Shown piece by piece: positions 17,467 through 25,731 of a stretch of DNA of 64,000 nucleotides. The translations under genes were made by a program, and so were the position numbers. The number at the start of each line of letters is the position of its first letter. The stretch's first letter is position 1. The notes beneath the pieces were generated by a model. That model had not been told where the DNA came from, did not search any database, and worked only from the letters and a program-made list of their open reading frames with translations. The stretch is from CAXXOK01 sp035353615. GTDB taxonomy: Bacteria; Bacillota; Clostridia; Christensenellales; Aristaeellaceae. Location: the NCBI GenBank assembly GCA_035353615.1, contig DAOPZY010000003.1:1-64000 (forward strand). Direction: 5' to 3'.

Positions 17467-17919
17467 TCAGTCCAGCTTTTCCACCGTTTCCAACTGGCTG
17501 GTGCAGTGCGGGCAACGGGTTGCCTTGTCGTCAATCGGCTGCATGCAGAAGGGGCACTTGCGGGATTCCTTCGCGGGTTTCTTGGGCATCAGCTTGGCCA
17601 TCAGGCGAATGAACAGAAATACGCAGAAGGCCATGATGATAAAATCGATAATCTTTTGTAAAAACATTCCGTAGTTGAGCGTGCCCACGCCCGCGGCGGT
17701 GGCGGCGTCCTTGGTGGCGTATACCTTGCCGTCCAAAGCAAGGAACGCGCCGGATACGTTCAGGCCTCCCAGTAAAAGCCCGATCACCGGCATGAAGATG
17801 TCGTTCACCAGAGAGCTGACGATGCTGCCGAAGGCGCCGCCGATCATGACGCCGACTGCGAGATCCAGAATATTGCCGCGCATGACAAACGTTTTGAAAT
17901 CCGAGAAGAATTTTTTCAT
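17467..17919 (-). CDS. mscL: Large-conductance mechanosensitive channel with C-terminal zinc ribbon
   Basis: 150 residues. The start FKTFVMRGNILDLAVGVMIGGAF is the MscL N-terminal and TM1 signature; a second helix follows at about 72-95 (IIDFIIMAFCVFLFIRL). It opens under membrane tension to release solutes during osmotic downshock. After the MPKKPAK linker the end is an unusual zinc ribbon, CPFC-x9-CPHC at about 122-137; many MscL proteins instead end in a simple helix bundle. Monocistronic, with its own promoter upstream. Confidence 0.96.
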   Translation of the reverse strand: MKKFFSDFKTFVMRGNILDLAVGVMIGGAFGSIVSSLVNDIFMPVIGLLLGGLNVSGAFLALDGKVYATKDAATAAGVGTLNYGMFLQKIIDFIIMAFCVFLFIRLMAKLMPKKPAKESRKCPFCMQPIDDKATRCPHCTSQLETVEKLD

Positions 17920-17959
17920 CCAGTATCAGTCCTTATTTTCAGATTAAATCGCCGAGCCT

Positions 17960-17988
17960 ATTGTAACCAAAATTTACCGTTTTAGCAA
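17960..17988 (-). promoter_or_regulatory. mscL promoter
   Basis: Minus-strand TTGCTA (17983-17988), 17-bp spacer, TACAAT (17960-17965), about 40 bp before the mscL ATG. Confidence 0.7.
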
Positions 17989-18016
17989 GGGAAATCGCAC
18001 GCGCTCGGGCGGCCGC

Positions 18017-18045
18017 TTGCCTTCGTCCGCGCGCAAGGCTATAAT
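18017..18045 (+). promoter_or_regulatory. Promoter of the two-component genes
   Basis: TTGCCT (18017-18022), 17-bp spacer, TATAAT (18040-18045), giving a leader of about 100 nt before the response regulator. Confidence 0.72.
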
Positions 18046-18152
18046 GATGAAAAGCGGACGTTGCCGCCGCCGCTTGGCCGCTGTGCCCGCGGCGCGGACG
18101 GCTGCGCGGAAACCGGCGCACGCTTCGCTGACATTTCGCCACGGGAGGGCTT

Positions 18153-18830
18153 ATGTTCAAAATCATGATCGTGGAGGATGACCCGACCATCGCGCGCCTG
18201 CTCGCTTCCGGCTTGCGCAAGTGGGGTTACGACGCGTACCCCTGCGCGGATTTGCGCGACGTTACGGCGGAGTTTGTGCGCACAGGCCCGCACATGGTGC
18301 TGATGGACTGCACGTTGCCCTGCTTTAGCGGCTATCACTGGTGCGAAAACATCCGCCGCGTTTCCACCGCGCCCATCGTGTTCATCTCCTCCAATACCGG
18401 CAGCATGGATATGGTGATGGCAATGTCCATGGGCGGGGATGATTTTATTACCAAACCGTTTGATATGGACGTGGTGGTGGCCAAGATCGGGGCGATTCTT
18501 CGCAGGGCCTATGATTTTGCGGGCGTGCAGGTTGCGCCGGCATGCCGCGGCGCAACGCTGGACGCGGGCCAGAGCGTGCTGCGCCTGGAGGATCGCAAGC
18601 TGGAGCTGACCAAAAACGAGTGCCGTATCCTGCAAACGCTGCTGGAACACAAAGGCACGGTGGTAGGGCGCGACACGCTGATGCAACGCCTGTGGGACAG
18701 CGATTGCTTTATTGATGACAACACCCTGACCGTCAACGTTGCGCGGCTTCGTAAAAAATTGGACGATTTTGGGCTTGCGGACCTGATTGCCACACGCAAG
18801 GGGCAGGGCTACCTGGTGGAGGATGAATGA
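18153..18830 (+). CDS. OmpR-family response regulator (BceR-like)
   Basis: 225 residues. Receiver domain 1-115 with acidic pair Asp9/Asp10, phospho-acceptor Asp52 (LMDCTLP) and Lys101 (ITKPFD); winged-helix DNA-binding domain about 130-225 with LTKNECRILQTLLEH and VNVARLRKKL. The overlap with the kinase gene (ATGA) and the ABC genes downstream match the Bce-type peptide-antibiotic sensing modules of Firmicutes. Expected to activate the transporter operon through the direct repeat at 19878. Confidence 0.93.
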   Translation: MFKIMIVEDDPTIARLLASGLRKWGYDAYPCADLRDVTAEFVRTGPHMVLMDCTLPCFSGYHWCENIRRVSTAPIVFISSNTGSMDMVMAMSMGGDDFITKPFDMDVVVAKIGAILRRAYDFAGVQVAPACRGATLDAGQSVLRLEDRKLELTKNECRILQTLLEHKGTVVGRDTLMQRLWDSDCFIDDNTLTVNVARLRKKLDDFGLADLIATRKGQGYLVEDE

Positions 18831-19849
18831 ACGAAAAAAAACTGGGCCGCCTGCTTGCGGGTTGGCTACGAAGCGTTCGCAGCGCCGCGCTCACGGGTCT
18901 ATTGGTGCCCGCCGCTTTTGTGCTGATGCACCTGCTGGGGCAGGGCAATGTGCGCGAGCTGGGTTATACGCTGCTGCTGGTTGCCTTCGGGCTTGGGTAT
19001 GCGGGCATTCGCTCCTTTACGCGCTATACGGGGCGGCAGCTCCGGCTTTGGGAGGCAATGGAGCACCTGCCGCCCGACGCCGAGGCGCTTCCCGAAGCGG
19101 ACGGGCCGGCGGAGGAGAACTTCCGCGAACTCTCCGTGGCCTATCAGCAGGCGCGTAACCGGGACATCGCCTCGGCGGCGGCGGCGGAACGGGAACGGCT
19201 GGATTACTTTACGCTTTGGGTGCATCAGATTAAAACGCCCATCGCCGCGCTGGACCTGATGGCGCAAAGCGACGAGCCGATTGACCGGGAGCTGTTGCGG
19301 CAGGAAGTGTTCAAGATTGGGCAATATGCGGACGCGGCCCTGAACTTTCAACGGCTGCAAAGCCTGCATAACGATCTGGCGTTGACCGACGTGCCGCTGT
19401 ACCCGCTGTGCTGCACGGTCGTTAAACGCCTGCGCCCTATTTTTCTGTATCGGAAAATCAGCCTGCGCATGGAGCCGTTTGAAGGCTCGACCCTTTCCGA
19501 CCCCAAATGGCTGGGCATGGCGCTCATGCAGGTGATGACAAACGCGCTCAAATATACGCCTGAAGGCGGGGAGATCACCGTGGCGCTTGCGGGGCCGCAG
19601 GTGCTCACGGTGCGGGATACGGGCGTAGGCATTCGCGCGGAGGATTTGCCCCGAGTTTTTGACCGGGGGTTCACAGGGCATATTGGGCGCACGGGGCGCG
19701 AGCAGGAAAAGAGCACCGGAATCGGCCTGTACCTTTGTAAGCAGGCCTGCGATAAGCTGGGGCATCAGGTGTCGATCGCTTCTCCGCCGGAGGGGGGCGT
19801 TACCGTCACGTTCGATTTGCGGCGCGAGCGTTTCGAAGTCTTTTCCTGA
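18827..19849 (+). CDS. Sensor histidine kinase, intramembrane-sensing type (BceS-like)
   Basis: 340 residues with two N-terminal membrane helices (about 20-37 and 45-61) and almost no outside loop, as in BceS, which senses through its transporter rather than by a periplasmic domain. H-box His133 in WVHQIKTP; N-box in LMQVMTNALKYTP; G-boxes DTGVGI and GIGLYLCK. The start ATG overlaps the regulator stop. Confidence 0.93.
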   Translation: MNEKKLGRLLAGWLRSVRSAALTGLLVPAAFVLMHLLGQGNVRELGYTLLLVAFGLGYAGIRSFTRYTGRQLRLWEAMEHLPPDAEALPEADGPAEENFRELSVAYQQARNRDIASAAAAERERLDYFTLWVHQIKTPIAALDLMAQSDEPIDRELLRQEVFKIGQYADAALNFQRLQSLHNDLALTDVPLYPLCCTVVKRLRPIFLYRKISLRMEPFEGSTLSDPKWLGMALMQVMTNALKYTPEGGEITVALAGPQVLTVRDTGVGIRAEDLPRVFDRGFTGHIGRTGREQEKSTGIGLYLCKQACDKLGHQVSIASPPEGGVTVTFDLRRERFEVFS

Positions 19850-19877
19850 TTAGGGTTTCGCCCTGCCTTGCAAAACT

Positions 19878-19931
19878 GTAAGGCAGCCGTAAGGCTAAGC
19901 TATGGCAGCCGCCGCTGAAAGGCGGTATCCT
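19878..19931 (+). promoter_or_regulatory. Direct-repeat operator and weak promoter before the ABC genes
   Basis: GTAAGGC occurs at 19878-19884 and 19889-19895, exactly 11 bp apart, the spacing typical of OmpR-family dimers. A TATCCT -10 box lies at 19926-19931 with a poor -35 near 19903, which fits activator dependence on the regulator encoded upstream. Confidence 0.55.
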
Positions 19932-19972
19932 GTACCCGTAGCTCCCCCCGGAGCGCAGAAGGGATGAACACC

Positions 19973-20740
19973 ATGGCGTTATTGGATGTGCAAAATCTGC
20001 AAAAAGTATACACCACACGGTTTGGCGCGCAGAAGGTGCAGGCGCTTACCCATGTGACCTTTTCGGTGGACGCGGGCGAATTTGTCGCCATCATGGGCGA
20101 AAGCGGAAGCGGAAAAACCACGCTGCTGAATATTCTGGCTGCGCTGGACCACCCGACCGGCGGGCAGGTGCTTTTGGAAGGCCGCTCCTTTGCCGATGTG
20201 AAAGATTCGGAGAAAGCCGCGTTCCGCCGCGATAATTTGGGTTTTGTGTTTCAGGACTTTAACCTGCTGGACACGTTTTCGGTGCGGGACAACATTCTGC
20301 TGCCGCTGGTGCTGCAAAGCAAACCCTTGGAGGAAATGGAGCGCCGCTTGGTGCCGCTGGTAACCCGGCTGGGGTTGCAGGGGCTGGAGAGCAAATACCC
20401 CTATGAAATTTCCGGCGGGCAAAAACAGCGCACCGCCGTCGCGCGCGCGCTGATTACCAACCCAAGGCTGGTGCTGGCCGACGAGCCGACCGGCGCGCTG
20501 GACAGCAAAGCCAGCGCCAAGCTGATGCGGATGTTTGAGGAAATACATCAGGGCGGCCAAACGCTGGTGATGGTTACCCACAGCGCGCAGGCGGCCAGCT
20601 ATGCCAGCCGCGTGCTGTTCATCAAAGACGGCGAGGTGTACAATCAGCTTTACGCGGGGGATATGGGCCGTGATGCGTTCTACCAGAAAATCATCTCGAC
20701 CCTGACCGCGCTGACCGACGGAGGTGTGGCAGGTGACTAA
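19973..20740 (+). CDS. ABC transporter ATPase (BceA-like)
   Basis: 255 residues from ATG 19973; ATG 19964 has its AGAAGGG directly abutting, which is too close. Walker A GESGSGKT (42-49), Q-loop VFQDFNLLD, signature ISGGQKQR, Walker B LVLADEPTGALD and a switch His in VTHS: a complete MacB/LolD-class ATPase. With the large permease that follows it should detoxify or remove cell-wall-active peptides. Confidence 0.94.
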   Translation: MALLDVQNLQKVYTTRFGAQKVQALTHVTFSVDAGEFVAIMGESGSGKTTLLNILAALDHPTGGQVLLEGRSFADVKDSEKAAFRRDNLGFVFQDFNLLDTFSVRDNILLPLVLQSKPLEEMERRLVPLVTRLGLQGLESKYPYEISGGQKQRTAVARALITNPRLVLADEPTGALDSKASAKLMRMFEEIHQGGQTLVMVTHSAQAASYASRVLFIKDGEVYNQLYAGDMGRDAFYQKIISTLTALTDGGVAGD

Positions 20741-22709
20741 GCTGCTTTACTTCCGGCTGGCGCTCAATAACCTGTGGAAAAACCGGCAAACCTACCTTCC
20801 GTTTTTATTGGCCTCCACATTGCTGACTTTTGCGATGTACAGTTTTCTGATGATTACCTTCAACCCCGGGCTGGCGAAGGTGCACGGCGGAATCCAGTTT
20901 ATGACCATCCTGACGCTGGGCATCGTGGTCATCGGTCTGTTTACGGCCATCTTCCTGTTTTACGCCAATAGTTTTCTGATTAAGCGGCGTAAAAAGGAAA
21001 TGGGGCTGTACAGCATTCTGGGCATGGAAAAAAAGCACATTGCGCGGGTGCTTTTTCATGAGCTAAGCCTGACCTGGCTGCTTTCCATGCTGCTGGGGCT
21101 GGGGCTTGGCATCCTGCTGGGGCGGCTGATGTTTTTGCTGATCCGCCTTGCGATGCGCATCGATGTGCCGCTGGTAGGCTCGGTCAGCGTTACAGGTCTA
21201 CTGGGCACGCTTGGGCTGTTCGCGCTGCTGTTTTTGCTGCTGATCCTCTACAATACGGTGCAGGTGCGCTCCGTCGATCCCATCACGCTTTTGCGGGGCG
21301 GACAGACGGGGGAACGCGAACCCAAGGCGCGCTGGATTCTGGCGGTGCTGGGCGTTGTGTGCATGGGCGGCGGATATTGGATGGCCCAGATGGTGCAAAA
21401 CCCGATGGCGGCCATCGCGCTTTTCCTGGTGGCGGTGCTTTTGGTGATTGTGGGCACCTATCTGCTGTTTTTATCCGGCAGCATCGCTCTGCTGAAAATT
21501 CTGAAGCGCAACCGGCGCTATTACTATCAGCCGCGCCACTTTGTCACGGTATCCGGGATGCTGTACCGTATGAAGCAAAACGCGGCGGGGCTTGCCAGCA
21601 TCGCCATCCTCTGCACTATGGCGATGATTACCATCGGCACCACCGTGGCCCTGTACAACGGCTCGGAGAAGATGCTCAGCGAGTATTACCCCAGCGACAT
21701 GCAAATTACCATGTCCGACGCGGCTTCCCAGGAAGCTGTCGCCACGCGCAACGCGGAACTTTCCGCGCAGTCGGGGGTAACCGTGACGGATTTTTACGCG
21801 TTTACCGGTTACGAGGTTGTGTTCGCCATGGATCAGGGGAAGGTTTTCTCCGAGGATCGCTTGCAGTATGACAACATCAACGCCTACGGCATGCTGCACG
21901 ATGTGCTGATGATGGACGAGGCCACCTATACCCAGCTGGAAGGCGAAACCCTGAACCTTGCGCCGAACGAAATCGGCATCCAAACCAGCGCGAAGGATGT
22001 TGAGGATGAAATGATCCTCGGCGACGCCACGTATGCGCTGCGTAAAATCGATCGCTTGAAGGTAACGCCCTGCCTGAGCCACGGCGCGACGATCAACCGC
22101 ACCTACCTTGTGCTGCCGGATGACGCGTTGGTATCCGCGATCTTTGACGCGTCCGGTACTGCCGAGGCGGATCGTCAGCCCGTGTTTACCACCCAGTGGA
22201 ACGTGCTGGGCGAACAGGCGGCGCAGGATCGGTACTATGCGCTTGTGAACGATCAAACCCCGGAGTGGGATGGTCACAACCTGCGCGTGAAGGCTTCCCT
22301 TCGCGGAGAATGGTATGGCATGCACGGAGGATTCCTGTTTGTGGGCATTTTCCTCGGCTCCATTTTCCTGATGGGCACGGCGCTGATTATTTACTTTAAG
22401 CAGATCAGCGAAGGGTATCAGGATCACGACCGGTTCATTATTTTGCAAAAGGTGGGGATGAGCGGGGACGAGGTGCACGCAACGGTGCGGAGGCAAATCC
22501 TGCTGGTATTTTTCCTGCCGCTTGCGGTCGCGGTGTGTCATGTGGCCGGGTCGCTGCACATGATGGTGCTTCTGTTGCAGCTTTTCGGCCTGATGGATGT
22601 TCCCTACATCGCGCTGAACACTTTTATTTCCGCTTTTGGGGTTGTGGCGCTGTACGGCCTGTTTTACCATAAAACAGCCAAGACGTATTACCGGATGGTG
22701 AAGTTTTAG
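20733..22709 (+). CDS. FtsX-type ABC permease (BceB-like)
   Basis: 658 residues from GTG 20733, which has ACGGAGG eight bases upstream and overlaps the ATPase end; GTG 20724 lies within that site. About ten membrane helices are expected; a long soluble segment (about 310-520, from YNGSEKMLSEYYPSD to LRVKASLRGEW) separates the last ones, as in BceB, where it contacts peptide or lipid II-cycle intermediates. The FtsX segment with KRRKKEMGLYSILGMEKKHI is typical. Substrate not predictable. Confidence 0.92.
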   Translation: MTKLLYFRLALNNLWKNRQTYLPFLLASTLLTFAMYSFLMITFNPGLAKVHGGIQFMTILTLGIVVIGLFTAIFLFYANSFLIKRRKKEMGLYSILGMEKKHIARVLFHELSLTWLLSMLLGLGLGILLGRLMFLLIRLAMRIDVPLVGSVSVTGLLGTLGLFALLFLLLILYNTVQVRSVDPITLLRGGQTGEREPKARWILAVLGVVCMGGGYWMAQMVQNPMAAIALFLVAVLLVIVGTYLLFLSGSIALLKILKRNRRYYYQPRHFVTVSGMLYRMKQNAAGLASIAILCTMAMITIGTTVALYNGSEKMLSEYYPSDMQITMSDAASQEAVATRNAELSAQSGVTVTDFYAFTGYEVVFAMDQGKVFSEDRLQYDNINAYGMLHDVLMMDEATYTQLEGETLNLAPNEIGIQTSAKDVEDEMILGDATYALRKIDRLKVTPCLSHGATINRTYLVLPDDALVSAIFDASGTAEADRQPVFTTQWNVLGEQAAQDRYYALVNDQTPEWDGHNLRVKASLRGEWYGMHGGFLFVGIFLGSIFLMGTALIIYFKQISEGYQDHDRFIILQKVGMSGDEVHATVRRQILLVFFLPLAVAVCHVAGSLHMMVLLLQLFGLMDVPYIALNTFISAFGVVALYGLFYHKTAKTYYRMVKF

Positions 22710-22799
22710 GCAGGCGCAAGGGTGACGGACAGTCCGATCCTTGGCTGGGGTGGAAATGTTGCTTCGGTTTTGCAACGGCGAGGTTTTGTTCCATAACCA

Positions 22800-22910
22800 A
22801 ACGGGCCGCTCCTGACAACAGGAACGGCCCGTTAAACTGCTGAGAAATCCCCGCCGGAGCCAGGATGGGCCAAATGCTTTTACCCTTGGCCCATCTTGGC
22901 TCCGGCGGGG
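22800..22910 (+). terminator. Two consecutive long hairpins after the transporter operon
   Basis: Hairpin 1: 22800-22814 pairs with 22819-22833 (15 bp, loop ACAA). Hairpin 2: 22849-22873 pairs with 22886-22910 (25 bp with one G-U; core CCGCCGGAGCC). The linker AAACTGCTGAGAAATCC resembles the linker in the dispersed repeats at 16960 and 55560. They lie between convergent units; no long T-tract follows, so they may act as bidirectional terminators or transcript-end structures. Confidence 0.6.
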
Positions 22911-22952
22911 CGTACCTTGAATAAACTTCATGGATACCTTGGCCGCTCGCCG

Positions 22953-23726
22953 CTATTTCACAACCCGATACACCGGATATGCGTGATCCTCAAAATATCC
23001 CAGTTTTTCTGCCAGCATCACGGAGGCTCTGCTGGCCGCGTCCCAGCTTGGGTACAGTCCGCGTTCCAGACACCTTAAAATCAGCGCCGCGCCACAGGCG
23101 GTTGCCAATCCCTGACGCCGCATATCCGACCGGGTATCAACTTCCACTTCCAGCCCTCCCCGAAACACCACGTAGGAGGAAGCGCCCGCCAGAAGTTCCC
23201 GTCCCCGAACCGCCGCGACCCCAAGGCCACGCGCCGCATAATCCGCTTCATTCAAAAATTGGCTCACCAAATCCCGTGACCAGTGTTCAGCCATCGCCAA
23301 CCGATACAGCTCGCCGTCCATCGGCCGTAACAGCACACCGTCCGGGAGAGTTGCCGCGTAGGCGCGCAGCGTATCAGGGTTAAAACGGTGCCGATCCTTT
23401 CGGATCGCATAGCGCTCGCAGCGTGTCGCCCGGCCGTGATGCACGCGTTCAATCACTGGGTACCAGGCGGGCTCCTTCGCCGCATAAATCGCCGTTTCAG
23501 GCGCGGAAATATGCTCGTTCCCCGTTACGAGAGCCTCCGCTTCCTCACAGCTCGCGTCTCCAGCCAGAAAAACAAAATCGCCGTTTTCAATCCGCGCGGC
23601 GGTCAGGCTGTTATTGGCAAAAGCCTGACCCATGCACCCGTCCAGCGCAGCCTGAACCAGATTTTCCTGCCAGCCCATAAACAACGGCACAAGGGCGGCC
23701 CGATCCGCAATCGCCTGCACGCTCAT
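22953..23726 (-). CDS. GNAT-family acetyltransferase
   Basis: 257 residues. The C-terminal half has the acetyl-CoA pattern VDTRSDMRRQGLATACGAALI (about 205-225) followed by SWDAASRASVMLAEKLGY, as in the GNAT_acetyltran group (PF12746 type). The N-terminal half lacks known motifs. Acceptor unknown. It follows the capE-like gene with a 3-bp gap. Confidence 0.8.
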   Translation of the reverse strand: MSVQAIADRAALVPLFMGWQENLVQAALDGCMGQAFANNSLTAARIENGDFVFLAGDASCEEAEALVTGNEHISAPETAIYAAKEPAWYPVIERVHHGRATRCERYAIRKDRHRFNPDTLRAYAATLPDGVLLRPMDGELYRLAMAEHWSRDLVSQFLNEADYAARGLGVAAVRGRELLAGASSYVVFRGGLEVEVDTRSDMRRQGLATACGAALILRCLERGLYPSWDAASRASVMLAEKLGYFEDHAYPVYRVVK

Positions 23727-23729
23727 CTT

Positions 23730-24749
23730 CTACCGCTCCCAGTTAGCCAACTCCTGCCGGATATACTCCAACGAAAGCAGCTTTTGCGCAACCTGATCCA
23801 CCGTGAGCAGCTCGGTGTTCCCGGAGTTGAACTCCGTGAGCGTGTTGCGGGTCTGGTCGCCTTCCACCACATACTTGTCGTAGTTCAGGTCCCGGCTATC
23901 GGCGGGCACGCGGTAAAAATCGCCCATATCGATCGCGTTCATGCACTCCTCGTTGGTCAGCAGGGTTTCAAACATTTTTTCCCCGTGGCGGATGCCGATG
24001 GTGCGCACGGGATTATCCGCGTTAAAAACGCGCTTTACGGCCTCGGCCAGCACGCCGATGGTGCACGCGGGCGCTTTTTTAACCAGAATATCGCCCGTTT
24101 GCGCGTGTTCAAACGCAAACAGCACCAGCTCCACCGCTTCTTCCAGGCTCATGATGAAGCGGGTCATTTCCACGTCGGTCACCGTGAGGGGTTTGCCGGC
24201 CTTGATCTGGTCGATGAACAGCGGTATCACCGACCCACGGGAGCACATCACGTTGCCGTAACGCGTGCCGCAAATCAGCGTCTTTTCCGGTGAAACGGTG
24301 CGGGCCTTGGCAATCAGCACCTTTTCCATCATCGCCTTGGAGGTGCCCATGGCGTTCACGGGGTAGGCCGCCTTATCGGTGGAAAGGCAAATCACCTTGC
24401 GCACGCCCATTTCAATGCAGGCGGAGAGCACGTTATCGGTGCCCAGCACGTTGGTTTTGACCGCCTCAATGGGGAAAAACTCGCACGAGGGCACCTGCTT
24501 GAGCGCCGCCGCGTGAAACAGGTAGTCCACATTGTAAAGCGCGCTTTTCACCGAGTCCTTCTCCCGCACATCACCGATGTAATACTTGATTTTATCATTC
24601 TGATAACGGTGACGCATATCGTCCTGTTTTTTTTCGTCACGGCTGAAAATACGGATTTCGCGGATATCGGTATTCAAAAACCGGTTCAGCACCGCCTCGC
24701 CAAAAGAGCCGGTGCCTCCGGTAATCATCAGCGTTTTTCCTTCAAACAC
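23730..24749 (-). CDS. UDP-GlcNAc 4,6-dehydratase/5-epimerase (CapE/FnlA-like)
   Basis: 339 residues. Rossmann motif GGTGSFGE (11-18); STDKAAYPVNAMGTSKAMMEK, in which the usual YxxxK Tyr is replaced by Met as in CapE/WbjB; YGNVMCSRGSVIPLF is diagnostic of this group. It converts UDP-GlcNAc to a 4-keto-6-deoxy sugar on the way to UDP-L-FucNAc or related sugars for surface glycans. GTG start at 24749, with its GAGGAGG inside the end of purC. The later CapF/CapG-type steps are not adjacent; a WecB-like epimerase is at 44742. Confidence 0.88.
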   Translation of the reverse strand: MFEGKTLMITGGTGSFGEAVLNRFLNTDIREIRIFSRDEKKQDDMRHRYQNDKIKYYIGDVREKDSVKSALYNVDYLFHAAALKQVPSCEFFPIEAVKTNVLGTDNVLSACIEMGVRKVICLSTDKAAYPVNAMGTSKAMMEKVLIAKARTVSPEKTLICGTRYGNVMCSRGSVIPLFIDQIKAGKPLTVTDVEMTRFIMSLEEAVELVLFAFEHAQTGDILVKKAPACTIGVLAEAVKRVFNADNPVRTIGIRHGEKMFETLLTNEECMNAIDMGDFYRVPADSRDLNYDKYVVEGDQTRNTLTEFNSGNTELLTVDQVAQKLLSLEYIRQELANWER

Positions 24750-24750
24750 G

Positions 24751-25488
24751 TCAGGTATCCTCCTCGCCGTTTTTATATACGCACCCGGTCAGGCGGTGCA
24801 GCACCTCGCGGTATGCGTCCTCCACATCGCCCAAATCGTGACGGAAGCGGTCAATATCCAGCGGCTCGTGCGTGCAGGCGTCCCAGAAACGGCAGGTATC
24901 GGGGGAAATTTCGTCCGAAAGCAGCACTTCGCCGTGGAAACGGCCAAACTCCAGCTTAAAATCGATCAGCTCAATGCTGCTTTCCTTGAGCACCTCCGTC
25001 AGGATCTCGTTCACGCGCACGGCGATCTGCTCCATGCGGCGAATTTCCTCCGCCGTGGCCAGCGACATGGCGGTGATGTGCGTCAGGTTCACCAGTGGGT
25101 CTTCCAGATCGGTATCTTTCAGGCAATACTCAATCACGGTGTTTTTCAGCCGCGTGCCCTCCGGATAGCCAATGCGGCGCGCGAGGCTGCCCGCGACGAT
25201 GTTGCGCGTTTTCACCACCACAGGGATAATCTCCACGCGCTTAACAAGCGAGCTGCGCTCGTCAATCCGGCGGATAAAATGGTTGGGTACGCCCTTTTGC
25301 GCGAGTAAGGTAAAAAGATACTCGCAAATGCGGTTGTTGATCTCGCCCTTGCCGATGATGCGCCCGCGCTTCAGCCCATGGAAAGCCAGCGCCTCATCCT
25401 TGTAAAAAACGACCGCCTCGTCAGGGTTTTCCGTCGCGTACAGGCGTTTGCCCTTACCTTCGATGATAATATCCGTGATGTTTGCCAT
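24751..25488 (-). CDS. purC: Phosphoribosylaminoimidazole-succinocarboxamide synthase
   Basis: 245 residues, normal length. SAICAR synthase of purine biosynthesis, joining aspartate to CAIR with ATP. Signatures: EGKGKRLYATENPDE near the N-terminus, KRVEIIPVVVKTRNIVAGS, and SSIELIDFKLEFGRFHGEVLLSDEISPDTCR. It stands apart from other pur genes in this window. The 243-bp gap to ispH-rpsA holds two GC-rich hairpins (25578-25613) and one at 25699-25718. Confidence 0.97.
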   Translation of the reverse strand: MANITDIIIEGKGKRLYATENPDEAVVFYKDEALAFHGLKRGRIIGKGEINNRICEYLFTLLAQKGVPNHFIRRIDERSSLVKRVEIIPVVVKTRNIVAGSLARRIGYPEGTRLKNTVIEYCLKDTDLEDPLVNLTHITAMSLATAEEIRRMEQIAVRVNEILTEVLKESSIELIDFKLEFGRFHGEVLLSDEISPDTCRFWDACTHEPLDIDRFRHDLGDVEDAYREVLHRLTGCVYKNGEEDT

Positions 25489-25731
25489 GCCTATCCTCCC
25501 GCAAGCCCGGCCCGTGCCCGGAAGCTTTCAAGCCACTCTGGCCGGTTCGTGTACCATTGTAGCACGATCCGCCATACCCCGCAAGCGCGGGGCGACCCAC
25601 GCCGCGCGTGGGTACAAAACAGAGCCGCCACGGCCCTGCGCCGGCGAGCGGGGGAACTCCCCGCGCACGCCTTGCCTGACCGTAGCAGCCCCGCAATCGC
25701 CCAATTCAGCTCGGGCGATGTAAATGATACT

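Noticed and set aside
23730..24749. GDP-mannose or dTDP-glucose dehydratase
   Set aside because: The YGNVMCSRGSVIPLF and MGTSKAMMEK motifs fit the CapE/FnlA group instead.
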